The position numbers were made by a program, and so were the translations under genes. Shown one piece after another: positions 29,374-38,266 of a stretch of 64,000 bases of DNA (the first letter of the stretch is position 1; each line of letters starts with the position of its first letter). The DNA is taken from assembly GCF_001320245.1 (NCBI RefSeq), contig NZ_BCBA01000032.1, positions 1-64,000 of the forward strand, written 5' to 3'. Source of the stretch: Pseudomonas sp. NBRC 111124 (lineage in GTDB: Bacteria; Pseudomonadota; Gammaproteobacteria; Pseudomonadales; Pseudomonadaceae). The notes beneath the pieces are model-generated. The model had not been told where the DNA came from and made no database searches. It saw nothing but the letters and a program-made list of their open reading frames with translations.

Positions 29374-29821
29374 AAACCTGCACCCCTTCGCGCCGCAGCA
29401 ATGCGGTGGTCACGCCCTCGCCCGGCACCTTTACCCCGCTGAAGGTGCCGTCGTAGGTCAACCGGTTGCCACACGAAGGGCTGCCCGCCTTCAACACCGC
29501 CACCCGAATGCCATGCCGCCGCACCAACGCCAGCGCTTGCTGCGCCCCGGCCAGAAACTGGGGAGTGACATCCTCACCGTTTACCGTCAGCACCTGCGCC
29601 CCGCCATCGAGCACCTGCGCACCCTGCCCACCTGGGATCTCCGCCGGCGGGCGCGGCGTTGGCAAGCCGCCAGCCACCTCGGGGCACAACGGCACCACAC
29701 GCCCTTCGGCCTGCCACTGCTGCAACAGGTCGGGATGCCCGCTGGCCCGGCCGTCATAGCGTACCGGCTGCCCCAACAGGCACGCACTCACCAGTACCTT
29801 GGGCAGGTCAGAACGGGTCAT
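29312..29821 (-). CDS. tudS: DUF523 / TudS-like desulfidase
   Basis: 169 residues from MTRSDLPKVL. The three family cysteines are present: Cys14 (VSACLLG), Cys46 (PLCPEVAGGLPTPRPPAE) and Cys117 (GSPSCG), which in TudS hold a [4Fe-4S] cluster used to remove sulfur from thiouracil. The product could salvage damaged thiolated tRNA bases. Its 5' end overlaps the prolyl hydroxylase stop by 14 bases, so they are co-transcribed. Its 3' end overlaps the convergent binding-protein gene. Confidence 0.78.
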   Translation of the reverse strand: MTRSDLPKVLVSACLLGQPVRYDGRASGHPDLLQQWQAEGRVVPLCPEVAGGLPTPRPPAEIPGGQGAQVLDGGAQVLTVNGEDVTPQFLAGAQQALALVRRHGIRVAVLKAGSPSCGNRLTYDGTFSGVKVPGEGVTTALLRREGVQVFSEGELEQAQQALARLPAWP

Positions 29822-30449
29822 TGCCACGGCGCCGGAACCAGCCAGTCAACGACAAGCGCTCGCGCCTGGCCGGCAGCACCTCGTGCGGCACCTCACCAGA
29901 CAGGAATATCGCCAGGCTACCCGCCACAGGCTGCACATCGTGCTCGACATCATCGGCCAGGAACATGCGCAGCTGCCCGCCGTCCTCCGGCTGCCAGCCT
30001 TCGTTAAGGTAGAGCACCGCCGACACCATGCGCCGGTCATCGTCGCGGAAGCGGTCCAGATGCCGGCGATAGAACGCCCCCGGTGGATACAGGGCAAAGT
30101 GGCATTCGAAATCTTCCAGGCCCAGGAACAGGCCCTGGTTGATGGCCTGGCGCAGCTGGTCCATGGCGGCGAGGTACTGGTCGCAGGCCTCGGCCTGGCC
30201 AGGGTCGATCCACTGGATCTGGTCGCCGCGAATGCTTTCGCGCACTTCCTGGGCGTCGCCGCGCCCGACCCCGGCCGGGTTGAGTTCGCCTTCGGCATCG
30301 CGGCGCCGGCATTCGGTCGCCAGCGCGCGCACCAGATCGGCAGGCAGAAAGAGCGCCTGCTGCGACCAGCCATGGGTGGCCAGATCGTCGACGACGGCCG
30401 CAAACATCGGGTTTTCAGGGGAGATGTGCATGGCGCGCATCATATCCAT
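29808..30449 (-). CDS. 2-oxoglutarate/Fe(II) prolyl hydroxylase, EGLN-like (PPHD)
   Basis: 213 residues. Iron ligands His130 and Asp132 (RRHLDRF) and His189 (EVPHEVLP), with 2-oxoglutarate-binding Arg198. VSAVLYLNEGWQPEDGGQL resembles human EGLN/PHD enzymes. A Pseudomonas protein of this type hydroxylates a proline in EF-Tu switch I, and I believe this is the orthologue. The exact start is uncertain among clustered ATGs (30449, 30443, 30440, 30431); GGTG upstream fits 30443/30440 best. Confidence 0.85.
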   Translation of the reverse strand: MDMMRAMHISPENPMFAAVVDDLATHGWSQQALFLPADLVRALATECRRRDAEGELNPAGVGRGDAQEVRESIRGDQIQWIDPGQAEACDQYLAAMDQLRQAINQGLFLGLEDFECHFALYPPGAFYRRHLDRFRDDDRRMVSAVLYLNEGWQPEDGGQLRMFLADDVEHDVQPVAGSLAIFLSGEVPHEVLPARRERLSLTGWFRRRGNDPF

Positions 30450-30553
30450 TCACCTTGTCGGCGCACAGCGCCACTTGGCTGAGAAGCGTTCGGATTGCTC
30501 GACAAAACGGCGCCGGGCCTAGGACAATAGCCACCTGCCGACAGGAGTCCTGA

Positions 30554-31306
30554 ATGCGCCGTCTGTTTTCCCTGCTACTGCTGATGATCTGCACCATGCC
30601 TGTCTGGGCAGACAGCCTCGATCAACTGTACAAGGCCGCCGGCTGGCCCGACCAGCGCGCCCATTTTTCCGATGCCGTGAGCGCCGCCCAGCAGCGCTAC
30701 CGCAACAGCCTGCCGCCTGCGGTTTACCAGGCGCTGGTCAACAACAGCAACCAGCGCTTCCAGGCCCAGGCAATGGACAACCGTGCCCTGGCCAAACTGC
30801 GTAGCGCCTTGCCCAACCCGGCACCGGCACTGGCTTTCTTCCAGTCGCCGCTGGGGCGCAAGATCGTCGCCGCCGAGCTGCTGGCCACGCGCAAGGACCA
30901 GCTGGCCAAGAACGCCAAGGGCCTGCCGAAGATCCAGGCCAGCGACAACCGCATGCTGGTCATCGGCCACCTGGCCCAAGCCCTGCCAGCCCGCGAGGCC
31001 GGCGCAGAAGTCAGCCTGGCGATTGCCGGGGTGGCCGCCGACAGCCTGAGTTCGATGATCCCCGGCCTGTTCGGCGCTAGCCAGGCTCAGGGCCTGCTCG
31101 ACGGCCAGCGCCAGCGTCTCATGGGGCAGATCGGTGAAGACCTGAACAATACCCTGCTCTACGTGTACCGCGACCTGTCCGACGACGAACTGGAAGAATT
31201 CGCCACCTTCGCCGAGTCGCCGGACGGCAAGGCCTATTACCAGGCTGCCGTGGCTGCGGTGCGCGCAGGCCTGGCGGTGGGCCAGAACAGCGCCGACCTC
31301 AAGTGA
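30554..31306 (+). CDS. DUF2059-containing periplasmic protein
   Basis: 250 residues. Signal peptide to PVWADS. A C-terminal DUF2059-type helical region (about 185-240) has LYVYRDLSDDELEEFATFAE followed by SPDGKAYY. No enzyme motif seen; function unknown. Its stop abuts the stop of the convergent hydrolase with no gap. The AGGAGTCC ribosome site is close to the chosen start. Confidence 0.75.
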   Translation: MRRLFSLLLLMICTMPVWADSLDQLYKAAGWPDQRAHFSDAVSAAQQRYRNSLPPAVYQALVNNSNQRFQAQAMDNRALAKLRSALPNPAPALAFFQSPLGRKIVAAELLATRKDQLAKNAKGLPKIQASDNRMLVIGHLAQALPAREAGAEVSLAIAGVAADSLSSMIPGLFGASQAQGLLDGQRQRLMGQIGEDLNNTLLYVYRDLSDDELEEFATFAESPDGKAYYQAAVAAVRAGLAVGQNSADLK

Positions 31307-32242
31307 TCAACCCAGGCGCTGCTCGATGAATTCGAAGTAGCGCCTGCGGATGTCCGGCAGCTCGTTGGCCAGGTGATGACGGGCTTCGGGCAACATCAGG
31401 ATCTGCGGCTCGCTGAACTTGGCCTTGAGCACTTCAAGGTTGTACGGCCAGTCCACCGTTGCATCCGCTTCCCCCTGCACGATCAAGGGCCGGCGCGCGC
31501 AATGCGGCGCCGCCTCGATACGCTTGACCCAGGCGATCAGCGCGCCGACCCAGCCCGTGGGCAGCCGCCGCGGTTGCAGCGGGTCGGCTTCGAGGAAGGG
31601 CAGGAACGTCGGGTCGTTGGTGTTCTCGCTGAAGCGCCGCTCGATGCCATTTACGAAGTGGCGCAATACCCGATAGCTGAATTTCGACCAGCGCCAGGAC
31701 CGTGGCCGCACCAGCGGCGCCAGTAAGATCACCTCGCCATCGATGGGGCTACGCTCACCTTCGTTCAGCAAGTGATCCACGGCGATTGCGCCACCGGTGC
31801 TCTGCCCGCACAGGTGCCAGGGCCGTGGCAGTTCCAGACCACGCGCCTGTTCGAACAAAGCCTCCAGCACCTGTTGGTACACCGCGAAATCACTGATGTT
31901 GGCGCGCTCGCCACTGGACAGGCCGTGGCCCGGCAGGTCGCAGCTGATCACCGCGTAGCCAAGCTTCAGCGCCCACGCGATCACATGCCGATAGAGGCCC
32001 ATGTGGTCGTAGTAGCCGTGCAGCAGGAACAGCGTCGCAACCGGCTGCTCAGGTAACCAGACCTGCCCGACCAGCTCGAACCCCGCCGCCTGAAAGCCGC
32101 CCAGCCAGCTCTGCGCCGGCAGGTTCAGGCCATAGAAGCGCTGATAGTCCTGCGCCTGCGTGGACAACGGCTGGCGTTTGGTCAACGGTGCGAGGCTGGC
32201 ACGCAGGGTATCGGGGTGAAAGGCAGCGGGCATCGGGTACAT
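31307..32242 (-). CDS. Alpha/beta hydrolase, monoacylglycerol lipase / lysophospholipase-like
   Basis: About 311 residues from MYPMPAAFHP (ATG at 32233 is an alternative; longer upstream frame rejected). HGYYDHMGLYRHV holds the oxyanion region, the nucleophile is in CGQSTGGAIAVDH (a G-x-S-x-G variant, GQSTGG), and the catalytic His is in EARHHLANE near the C-terminus. No signal peptide, so probably cytoplasmic. Substrate unknown. Confidence 0.8.
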   Translation of the reverse strand: MYPMPAAFHPDTLRASLAPLTKRQPLSTQAQDYQRFYGLNLPAQSWLGGFQAAGFELVGQVWLPEQPVATLFLLHGYYDHMGLYRHVIAWALKLGYAVISCDLPGHGLSSGERANISDFAVYQQVLEALFEQARGLELPRPWHLCGQSTGGAIAVDHLLNEGERSPIDGEVILLAPLVRPRSWRWSKFSYRVLRHFVNGIERRFSENTNDPTFLPFLEADPLQPRRLPTGWVGALIAWVKRIEAAPHCARRPLIVQGEADATVDWPYNLEVLKAKFSEPQILMLPEARHHLANELPDIRRRYFEFIEQRLG

Positions 32243-32368
32243 CCAAGGCGAAGCGAGTATTGATCTGGGATATTCAGCTGTTGGCCGCATCGTGGCAAGC
32301 TTGGGCACCTTTTCATGAGGCAGATAAGCTGCCTGCACCGGCTGCATCGCCGACTCTGTGGATGACTC

Positions 32369-32935
32369 ATGTCGAACCGTATCAAACGGACACTGATGGT
32401 GTTCCTGCTTATGCTCTGCGCCATTGTGCTCTGGCAGGCCTACTCCACCTTCCAGTCCCGATACCTGCGCCCGTTCGACAACCAGACCACCCTGTTCGAC
32501 GGCAGCCAGCTGCGCCTGCCCCCCGGACTCGCAGGCCCCGGGCCGATCCGCGTGGTGCACTTCTGGGACCCGGCCTGCCCGTGCAACGTGGGTAACCAGC
32601 AGCACCTGGGCGACCTGATTACCCAGTTCGCAGGCCAGGACGTGACCTTCCACCTGGTACAGAAGGCAGGCAGCCACGGCCAGCTGCCTGCCAACCTGAG
32701 CAGCCTGCAACCCATCGCTCACTTGCCTGGCAGCGAATACCTGCCCGCCTCTCCCGCCGTGGCCATTTGGGACCGCCAAGGTAACCTGGCCTACTTCGGC
32801 CCCTACAGCGAAGGCGCCGTGTGCAACGCCAGCAACAGCTTCATCGAACCGATCCTCAAAGCGCTGCTGGCCGGCCGCAGGGTCACCGCCTTCAATACGC
32901 TGGCCGTGGGTTGCTATTGCCCTTGGGCCGGTTGA
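32369..32935 (+). CDS. Membrane-anchored thioredoxin-fold protein with CPC motif (DUF6436-like)
   Basis: 188 residues. N-terminal anchor (about 8-25), then a thioredoxin-like domain with VVHFWDPACPCNVG, where Cys70-Pro-Cys72 replaces the usual CxxC. A second cysteine pair is at the extreme C-terminus (GCYCPWAG). Likely periplasmic redox protein; partner unknown. Its 3' end overlaps the convergent acetyltransferase by 22 bases. Confidence 0.72.
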   Translation: MSNRIKRTLMVFLLMLCAIVLWQAYSTFQSRYLRPFDNQTTLFDGSQLRLPPGLAGPGPIRVVHFWDPACPCNVGNQQHLGDLITQFAGQDVTFHLVQKAGSHGQLPANLSSLQPIAHLPGSEYLPASPAVAIWDRQGNLAYFGPYSEGAVCNASNSFIEPILKALLAGRRVTAFNTLAVGCYCPWAG

Positions 32936-33480
32936 CGCACCCGCGCCGGGTTACCCATTACAGTCGCCCCCGCCGGCACATCACGGGTCACCACACTGCC
33001 GGCGCCTACAATGGCGTTATCGCCAATGGTCACCCCCGGCAGGATGATCGCCGCCCCGCCAATCCATACATTGTTGCCAATGGTCACCGGCCGCCCGCTC
33101 TCCAGCCCGCTGCGGCGGACCTCGGGGTCGAGCGGATGGTCGGCTGTATAGATCTGCACGTTGGGGCCGATCTGGCAATCATCGCCGATGCGCACCGGCA
33201 CCACGTCGAGGATCACGCAGTTGAAGTTCATGAACGTGTTGCGCCCGACGCTGATGTTGTAGCCGTAGTCGCAGTAGAACGGCGGGCGGATGACCGTGCC
33301 TTCGCCGACATGGCCGAAGTGCTCGGCCAGCAGGCCGTTGCGCGCTTCGTTGAGCAATTCGACGCTGTTGTTGTAACGGTGCATCCAGTGCTTGTTGGCA
33401 ATCTGCTCCGCCTGCAGCTCGGGGCAGCCGGCATGGTAGAGCTGGCCACTGAGCATTTTCTGTTTTTCGCTGATGGACAT
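32914..33480 (-). CDS. Maltose/galactoside O-acetyltransferase family (left-handed beta-helix)
   Basis: 188 residues. N-terminal Mac domain (KQKMLSGQLYHAGCPELQ), then hexapeptide repeats with IGDDCQIGPNVQIYTADHPLD, IGNNVWIGGAAIILPGVTIG and AGSVVTRDVPAGATVMGNPA. Catalytic His is in TADHPLD. Transfers acetyl from acetyl-CoA to sugars; the in vivo substrate is unknown. Confidence 0.88.
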   Translation of the reverse strand: MSISEKQKMLSGQLYHAGCPELQAEQIANKHWMHRYNNSVELLNEARNGLLAEHFGHVGEGTVIRPPFYCDYGYNISVGRNTFMNFNCVILDVVPVRIGDDCQIGPNVQIYTADHPLDPEVRRSGLESGRPVTIGNNVWIGGAAIILPGVTIGDNAIVGAGSVVTRDVPAGATVMGNPARVRQPAQGQ

Positions 33481-33566
33481 GGAAACTCCTTCCGGGGGCT
33501 ATGCTCTGTTCGCGAATCCGTCGATGATCGGACCACAGTTTCCGCTCGAATGCACAAGGAGTTTCG

Positions 33567-35924
33567 ATGAAGCGCAGCCTGACCCTGTTGGCGGTGGTCG
33601 TTGCCGTAGCCGCTGGCGCCGGTTACTGGTACGTGCACGGCAAACTGCCGCAGCGCGAGGGCGAAGTGGCCATGGCCGGGCTGCAGGCGCCAGTCAGCGT
33701 GCGCTACGACGCCCGTGGCGTGCCCCATTTGCAAGCGCAGAGCGAAGCGGACCTGTACCGTGCCCTGGGCTACGTGCATGCCCAGGATCGGTTGTTCCAA
33801 ATGGAGATCATGCGCCGCCTGGCCCGTGGCGAGCTGGCCGAAGTGCTGGGGGCCAAGCTGCTGCCCACCGATACGCTGTTCCGCAGCTTGCGCATTCGCG
33901 AGCAGGCCGCGCTGATGGCTCAGCGCCAGGACCACCAGTCACCCGCCTGGCAAGCCTTGCAGGCCTATCTCGATGGCGTTAACGCCTGGCAGGCCAGCCA
34001 CCCCAAACCGATGGAGTTCGACCTGATCGGCATCACGCCACGGCCATTCACCGCCGAGGACACCCTGAGCATCGCCGGCTACCTGGCCTACAGCTTCGCC
34101 GCAGCGTTTCGCACTGAACCTGCACTGACCTACATCCGCGACCAGCTCGGGCCGCAATACCTGAAGATTTTCGACCTCGGCTGGCAGCCGCAAGGGGCGT
34201 TAGGCACGCCACTGGCGGCGGCCGACTGGCAAAGCCTCGAAGCCGTGGCTGCCGCCAGCCACGACGCGCTGGTCGAAGCCGGCATCCCGCAGTTCGAAGG
34301 CAGCAATGCCTGGGCCGTTTCCGGTAGCCGCACCCGCAGCGGCAAACCCTTGCTGGCCGGTGACCCGCACATCAGTTTTGCTGTGCCCGCCGTCTGGTAC
34401 GAGGCTGAGCTTTCAGCGCCCGGCTTCAACCTGTATGGCTACTTCCAGGCGCTGAACCCGTTCGCAATGCTGGGGCACAACCGTGATTTCGGCTGGAGCC
34501 TGACCATGTTCCAGAACGATGACGTCGACCTGATCGCGGAAAAGACCAACCCTGCAGATGCCGACCAGGTGATGATCGACGGCAACTGGCAAGCGCTGGA
34601 AAAGACCGCGCAGAAGATTGCAGTCAAAGGCGAGCAGCCAGTCACCATCAACCTGCGCCGTTCAGCACATGGGCCGATCGTCAACGAAGTCGTCGGCGCC
34701 ACGGCTGGGACCACGCCGATTGCCATGTGGTGGGCATTCCTCGAAACCGAGAACCCGATCCTCGAAGGTTTCTACCAACTCAATCGCGCCGATACCCTGG
34801 GCAAGATGCGCGAGGCCGCAGCCAAGGTGCACGCGCCGGGGCTGAACTTCGTCTGGGCCAACGCCCGTGGCGATATCGGCTGGTGGGCGGCGGCGAAGTT
34901 GCCGATTCGCCCCGACGGGGTTAACCCGGCGTTCATCCTCGACGGCGCCAGCAACCAGGCCGACAAACCTGGTTTCTACCCGTTCAGTGTCAATCCGCAA
35001 CAGGAGAACCCGGCCAGCGGCTATATCGTCTCGGCCAACTACCAGCCACCGGCCGTGGTGCCGATACCCGGTTACTACAACCTCGCCGACCGTGGACGCC
35101 AGCTCGATCGCCAGCTGGCCAACCCGGAAGTGAAATGGGACACCCAGAACAGCCAGGCGCTGCAACTTGATACGGCCAGCGATTACGGCCCGCGCACCCT
35201 GGCGCCGCTGCTGGCGACGTTGCGCCAGATCGCCCAGGGTGACGAGGAAAAGGAACTGGTCGAGCAGCTTGCCGCCTGGCGCGGTGACTATCCGCTGGAT
35301 TCCACCAGCGCCACGCTGTTCAACCAGTTCCTCTACGAGCTGGCCTATGCCGCGCTGCATGACGAACTGGGCGATACCTGGTTCTCGGTATTGATCAGCA
35401 CCCGTGTCATCGATGCCGCATTACCGCGCCTGGCTGCCGATGCCGACTCGCCTTGGTGGAACACCCGCGGCGCCAACCAGCGCACCGACCGCCCCGCCAT
35501 CGTGCGTTTGGCCTGGCAGAAGAGCATTGCCCACTTGCGCGACACCCTTGGGAAGGACCCGGCCAGCTGGCAGTGGGGCAAGGCTCATACCCTGACCCAC
35601 AACCATCCACTGGGCTCGAAAAAGCCGCTGAACCTGCTGTTCAATGTCGGCCCGTTTGCCGCGCCAGGCACCCATGAGGTGTCGAACAACCTGTCGGCCA
35701 AGATTGGCCCGGCGCCGTGGCCGGTGACCTATGGGCCATCCACCCGCCGGCTGATCGACTTCGCCGATGCCGGGCAAGCGCTGAGCGTCAGCCCGGTCGG
35801 GCAGAGCGGGGTATTGTTCGACAAGCACTACGCGGACCAGGCCGAGGGGTATGTGGAGGGGAAATATCAGCGGGCGCAGATGGGCGTAATCCCGGCACAG
35901 AGCACCCTCAGGCTGGTGCCATGA
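33567..35924 (+). CDS. hacB: Penicillin-acylase family Ntn hydrolase, AHL acylase HacB-like
   Basis: 785 residues. N-terminal hydrophobic segment (5-23) for export; alpha subunit to about 245; autocleavage before Ser246 in EGSNAWAVSG, which becomes the nucleophile of the beta subunit. DPHISFAVPAVWYEAEL and LGHNRDFGWSLT follow as expected. In P. aeruginosa the orthologous HacB (PA0305) sits beside the spu genes and degrades acyl-homoserine lactones, though weakly. Here about 18 kb of other genes separate it from spuH. Substrate inferred. Confidence 0.82.
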   Translation: MKRSLTLLAVVVAVAAGAGYWYVHGKLPQREGEVAMAGLQAPVSVRYDARGVPHLQAQSEADLYRALGYVHAQDRLFQMEIMRRLARGELAEVLGAKLLPTDTLFRSLRIREQAALMAQRQDHQSPAWQALQAYLDGVNAWQASHPKPMEFDLIGITPRPFTAEDTLSIAGYLAYSFAAAFRTEPALTYIRDQLGPQYLKIFDLGWQPQGALGTPLAAADWQSLEAVAAASHDALVEAGIPQFEGSNAWAVSGSRTRSGKPLLAGDPHISFAVPAVWYEAELSAPGFNLYGYFQALNPFAMLGHNRDFGWSLTMFQNDDVDLIAEKTNPADADQVMIDGNWQALEKTAQKIAVKGEQPVTINLRRSAHGPIVNEVVGATAGTTPIAMWWAFLETENPILEGFYQLNRADTLGKMREAAAKVHAPGLNFVWANARGDIGWWAAAKLPIRPDGVNPAFILDGASNQADKPGFYPFSVNPQQENPASGYIVSANYQPPAVVPIPGYYNLADRGRQLDRQLANPEVKWDTQNSQALQLDTASDYGPRTLAPLLATLRQIAQGDEEKELVEQLAAWRGDYPLDSTSATLFNQFLYELAYAALHDELGDTWFSVLISTRVIDAALPRLAADADSPWWNTRGANQRTDRPAIVRLAWQKSIAHLRDTLGKDPASWQWGKAHTLTHNHPLGSKKPLNLLFNVGPFAAPGTHEVSNNLSAKIGPAPWPVTYGPSTRRLIDFADAGQALSVSPVGQSGVLFDKHYADQAEGYVEGKYQRAQMGVIPAQSTLRLVP

Positions 35925-35967
35925 CATCAAGGTGTAACTGCGGCCGCATTGCGGCCCAGTTACGCTA

Positions 35968-36840
35968 TCAACCCTGCCACTTGCCGCCCTCGACGATCAC
36001 ACTCTCCGGCTTGGTGTCATCGCTCAGTTCCTTGCGCACATACTGGTCATACAGCTTCAACAGAAACTTCTCCTCCCCAAGCTTGGCCAGCTCGGCATTT
36101 ACCCAGTCGCGCAGCTCGGTATTGCCCTTCTTCACCGCTGGTGCAATTGGCGCTTCTTCGCCCAGCAACTGCGGCAGCACACGATACCCTGGGTTCTGCT
36201 TGGCCCAGCTGAACAGGATCAGGTTGTCCTGGGCATAGGCATCGCCGCGCCCGTTCGCCAGGGCCTGCAGCGACTCGCTGTTCTTCTCGAACTTGAGCAG
36301 CTTCCAGTCCGGGTGGTTCTTGGTCAGCCAGATATCGGCCGTGGTACCGGTGGTGACGATGATGGTCTTGTCTGCCAGGTCATCGAGCTTCTGTACCGGG
36401 CTGCCGTCGGCAACGATGGCCTGCACGGCCACGCGCAGGTTGGGGTTGGTAAAGTCCACCGCCTCCTTGCGCTCTGGAGTCACGGTCATGTTGGCGAGAA
36501 TCAGGTCGACCTTGTCACTCTGCAGGAACGGAATGCGGCTGGCCGGCTCGACGGCGACAAACTCCACCTTGTTCTCGTCACCCAGCAGGTCCCGGGCCAG
36601 GCGCCGGCCGATGTCGGTGTCGAAGCCGACGTAACGGCCGCTTGCGTCGACAAAACCGAACGGCGGCTTGTCGGTGAACACGCCAACGATCAGCTTGTCG
36701 CGGGCCTTGATGGTTTCCAGGTAGCTGGTCGCCGGCGAGGCCGCAGCCGGCTTGGGCGGCTCCTCGGCCTTGTTGCAACCAGCCAGCAGGGCCAGGCCGA
36801 ACAACGGCGCCAGCAGTTTGGTAAGCGGGGCAGTTTTCAT
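35968..36840 (-). CDS. Polar amino-acid-type ABC transporter, substrate-binding lipoprotein
   Basis: 290 residues. Lipobox LLAGC with the acylated Cys at about residue 22. SBP family 3 domain with KLIVGVFTDKPPFGFVD, DLILANMTVTPERKEAVDF and VTTGTTADIWLT. The last gene of a four-gene transporter operon; its ATG overlaps the ATPase stop (ATGA). Position next to MetQ and sulfate genes suggests a sulfur-containing ligand, but that is inference. Confidence 0.87.
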   Translation of the reverse strand: MKTAPLTKLLAPLFGLALLAGCNKAEEPPKPAAASPATSYLETIKARDKLIVGVFTDKPPFGFVDASGRYVGFDTDIGRRLARDLLGDENKVEFVAVEPASRIPFLQSDKVDLILANMTVTPERKEAVDFTNPNLRVAVQAIVADGSPVQKLDDLADKTIIVTTGTTADIWLTKNHPDWKLLKFEKNSESLQALANGRGDAYAQDNLILFSWAKQNPGYRVLPQLLGEEAPIAPAVKKGNTELRDWVNAELAKLGEEKFLLKLYDQYVRKELSDDTKPESVIVEGGKWQG

Positions 36841-37610
36841 GACAGTTCCTTTTGCGTTGTCTTTGGCAGGCTTTCGACAAAGGAGAATTTGTCCAGGAAC
36901 TGCTGCGCGCGTGCGGTCCGCGGTTGGCTGAAAAAGCTCTCGGGGTCGCTCTGTTCAAGGATCCTGCCGGCCTCCATGAACACGATTCGGTCGGCCACCG
37001 CGCGAGCGAAGGCCATTTCGTGGGTAACGATGAGCAGGGTCATGCCGTCGCGGGCCAGGCCCTGGATCACCTGCAACACTTCCTTGACCATTTCCGGGTC
37101 GAGCGCTGCGGTAACTTCATCGAACAGCATCACCTGCGGATTCATGCACAGCGAACGGACGATGGCGATGCGCTGCTGCTGGCCACCGGACAGCTGCCGC
37201 GGGTAAGCGTCACGCTTGTCCAGCAGGCCAACCCGCGCCAGCAGCGCTTCGGCCTGGGCCTGGGCTTCGGCGCGTTCACGCTTCTGCACCTTGAGCGGGC
37301 CGAGCAGCAGGTTGTCCATCACACTCATGTGGCCGAACAGGTGATAGCTCTGGAACACCATGCCCACCCGCTGGCGCACTTGGCGCCAGTCGGTATCGGC
37401 ACTCAGCAGCTCCTCGCCCTCCAGGCGCAAGTGCCCGCTGTGCGCCTCTTCCAGGCCATTGAGGCAACGCAGCAAGGTGCTCTTGCCGCAGCCGCTGGGC
37501 CCGAGGATCACCACCACCTCGCCGGTGTGGACTTTGAGGTCGACGTTATTCAGTACCTGGTGCGAGCCGAAATACTTGTTGAAACCCTGAAATTCGATCA
37601 GTGCGGTCAT
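36837..37610 (-). CDS. Polar amino-acid-type ABC transporter, ATP-binding protein
   Basis: 257 residues from MTALIEFQGF (longer frame rejected). Walker A GPSGCGKSTLLR, signature [16 protein letters not shown]-loop VTHEMAFARAV. Walker B reads MLFDEVTAALDPE where most of the family has DEPTSALD. Both its ends overlap neighbours by 4 bases (ATGA), showing translational coupling. Confidence 0.88.
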   Translation of the reverse strand: MTALIEFQGFNKYFGSHQVLNNVDLKVHTGEVVVILGPSGCGKSTLLRCLNGLEEAHSGHLRLEGEELLSADTDWRQVRQRVGMVFQSYHLFGHMSVMDNLLLGPLKVQKRERAEAQAQAEALLARVGLLDKRDAYPRQLSGGQQQRIAIVRSLCMNPQVMLFDEVTAALDPEMVKEVLQVIQGLARDGMTLLIVTHEMAFARAVADRIVFMEAGRILEQSDPESFFSQPRTARAQQFLDKFSFVESLPKTTQKELS

Positions 37611-38266
37611 GAATGAGCCCAACGGCGTTCCAGCACACGCGAGGCGGCGGACAGCGGGTAGCAGACGGTGAAAAAGAACAGGAATAGCACGGCGTAGATC
37701 AGCAGCGATTCGTAGGTGCGCTCGATGATCTGCTGGCCGGCCTTGATCACCTCGACCACGCCGATCAGTACTGCCAGCGAGCTGGTCTTGATGATCCGCG
37801 TGTAGATGTTGATGGTCGGTGGTGTCATGCGCTTGAGGGCCTGGGGCAGCAGCACGTAGCCGTACAGCTGGCCAGTGGAAAGCCCGATCGATAGCCCGGC
37901 CTCCCGTTGCCCGCGCGGCAACGACTGCAACGCACCGCGTACCACCTCGCCAACCTCGCTGGCACCCCACAGGCCCAGCACCAGCACCGCGCACCAGAAG
38001 CTAGGAATGCTCAGGGCAAAGAAGATCGGCAAACCGAAGAACACCAGGTACAGCCAGACCAGTACCGGGATCGCCCGAAACAGCTCAAGGTACACCTGCA
38101 AGGCGACGTTCAGCAGACGATTGCCCAAGGTGGCCAGCGTGCCATACAGCACGCCGCCGAGCGTTGCGAAGACAATTCCCAGTGCCGAGATGGCCAGTGT
38201 CTGCGCCGCGCCCTTGGCCAGCAGCGGCAATGACGTCAGCAGCAGTTCAATTGCCGAACTGGCCAT
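37607..38266 (-). CDS. Polar amino-acid-type ABC transporter permease
   Basis: 219 residues, HisMQ family, about five helices. Conserved ELFRAIPVLVWLYLVFF and the EAA loop EAGLSIGLSTGQLYGYVLLPQAL. It overlaps the other permease by 20 bases and the ATPase by 4. Confidence 0.87.
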   Translation of the reverse strand: MASSAIELLLTSLPLLAKGAAQTLAISALGIVFATLGGVLYGTLATLGNRLLNVALQVYLELFRAIPVLVWLYLVFFGLPIFFALSIPSFWCAVLVLGLWGASEVGEVVRGALQSLPRGQREAGLSIGLSTGQLYGYVLLPQALKRMTPPTINIYTRIIKTSSLAVLIGVVEVIKAGQQIIERTYESLLIYAVLFLFFFTVCYPLSAASRVLERRWAHS

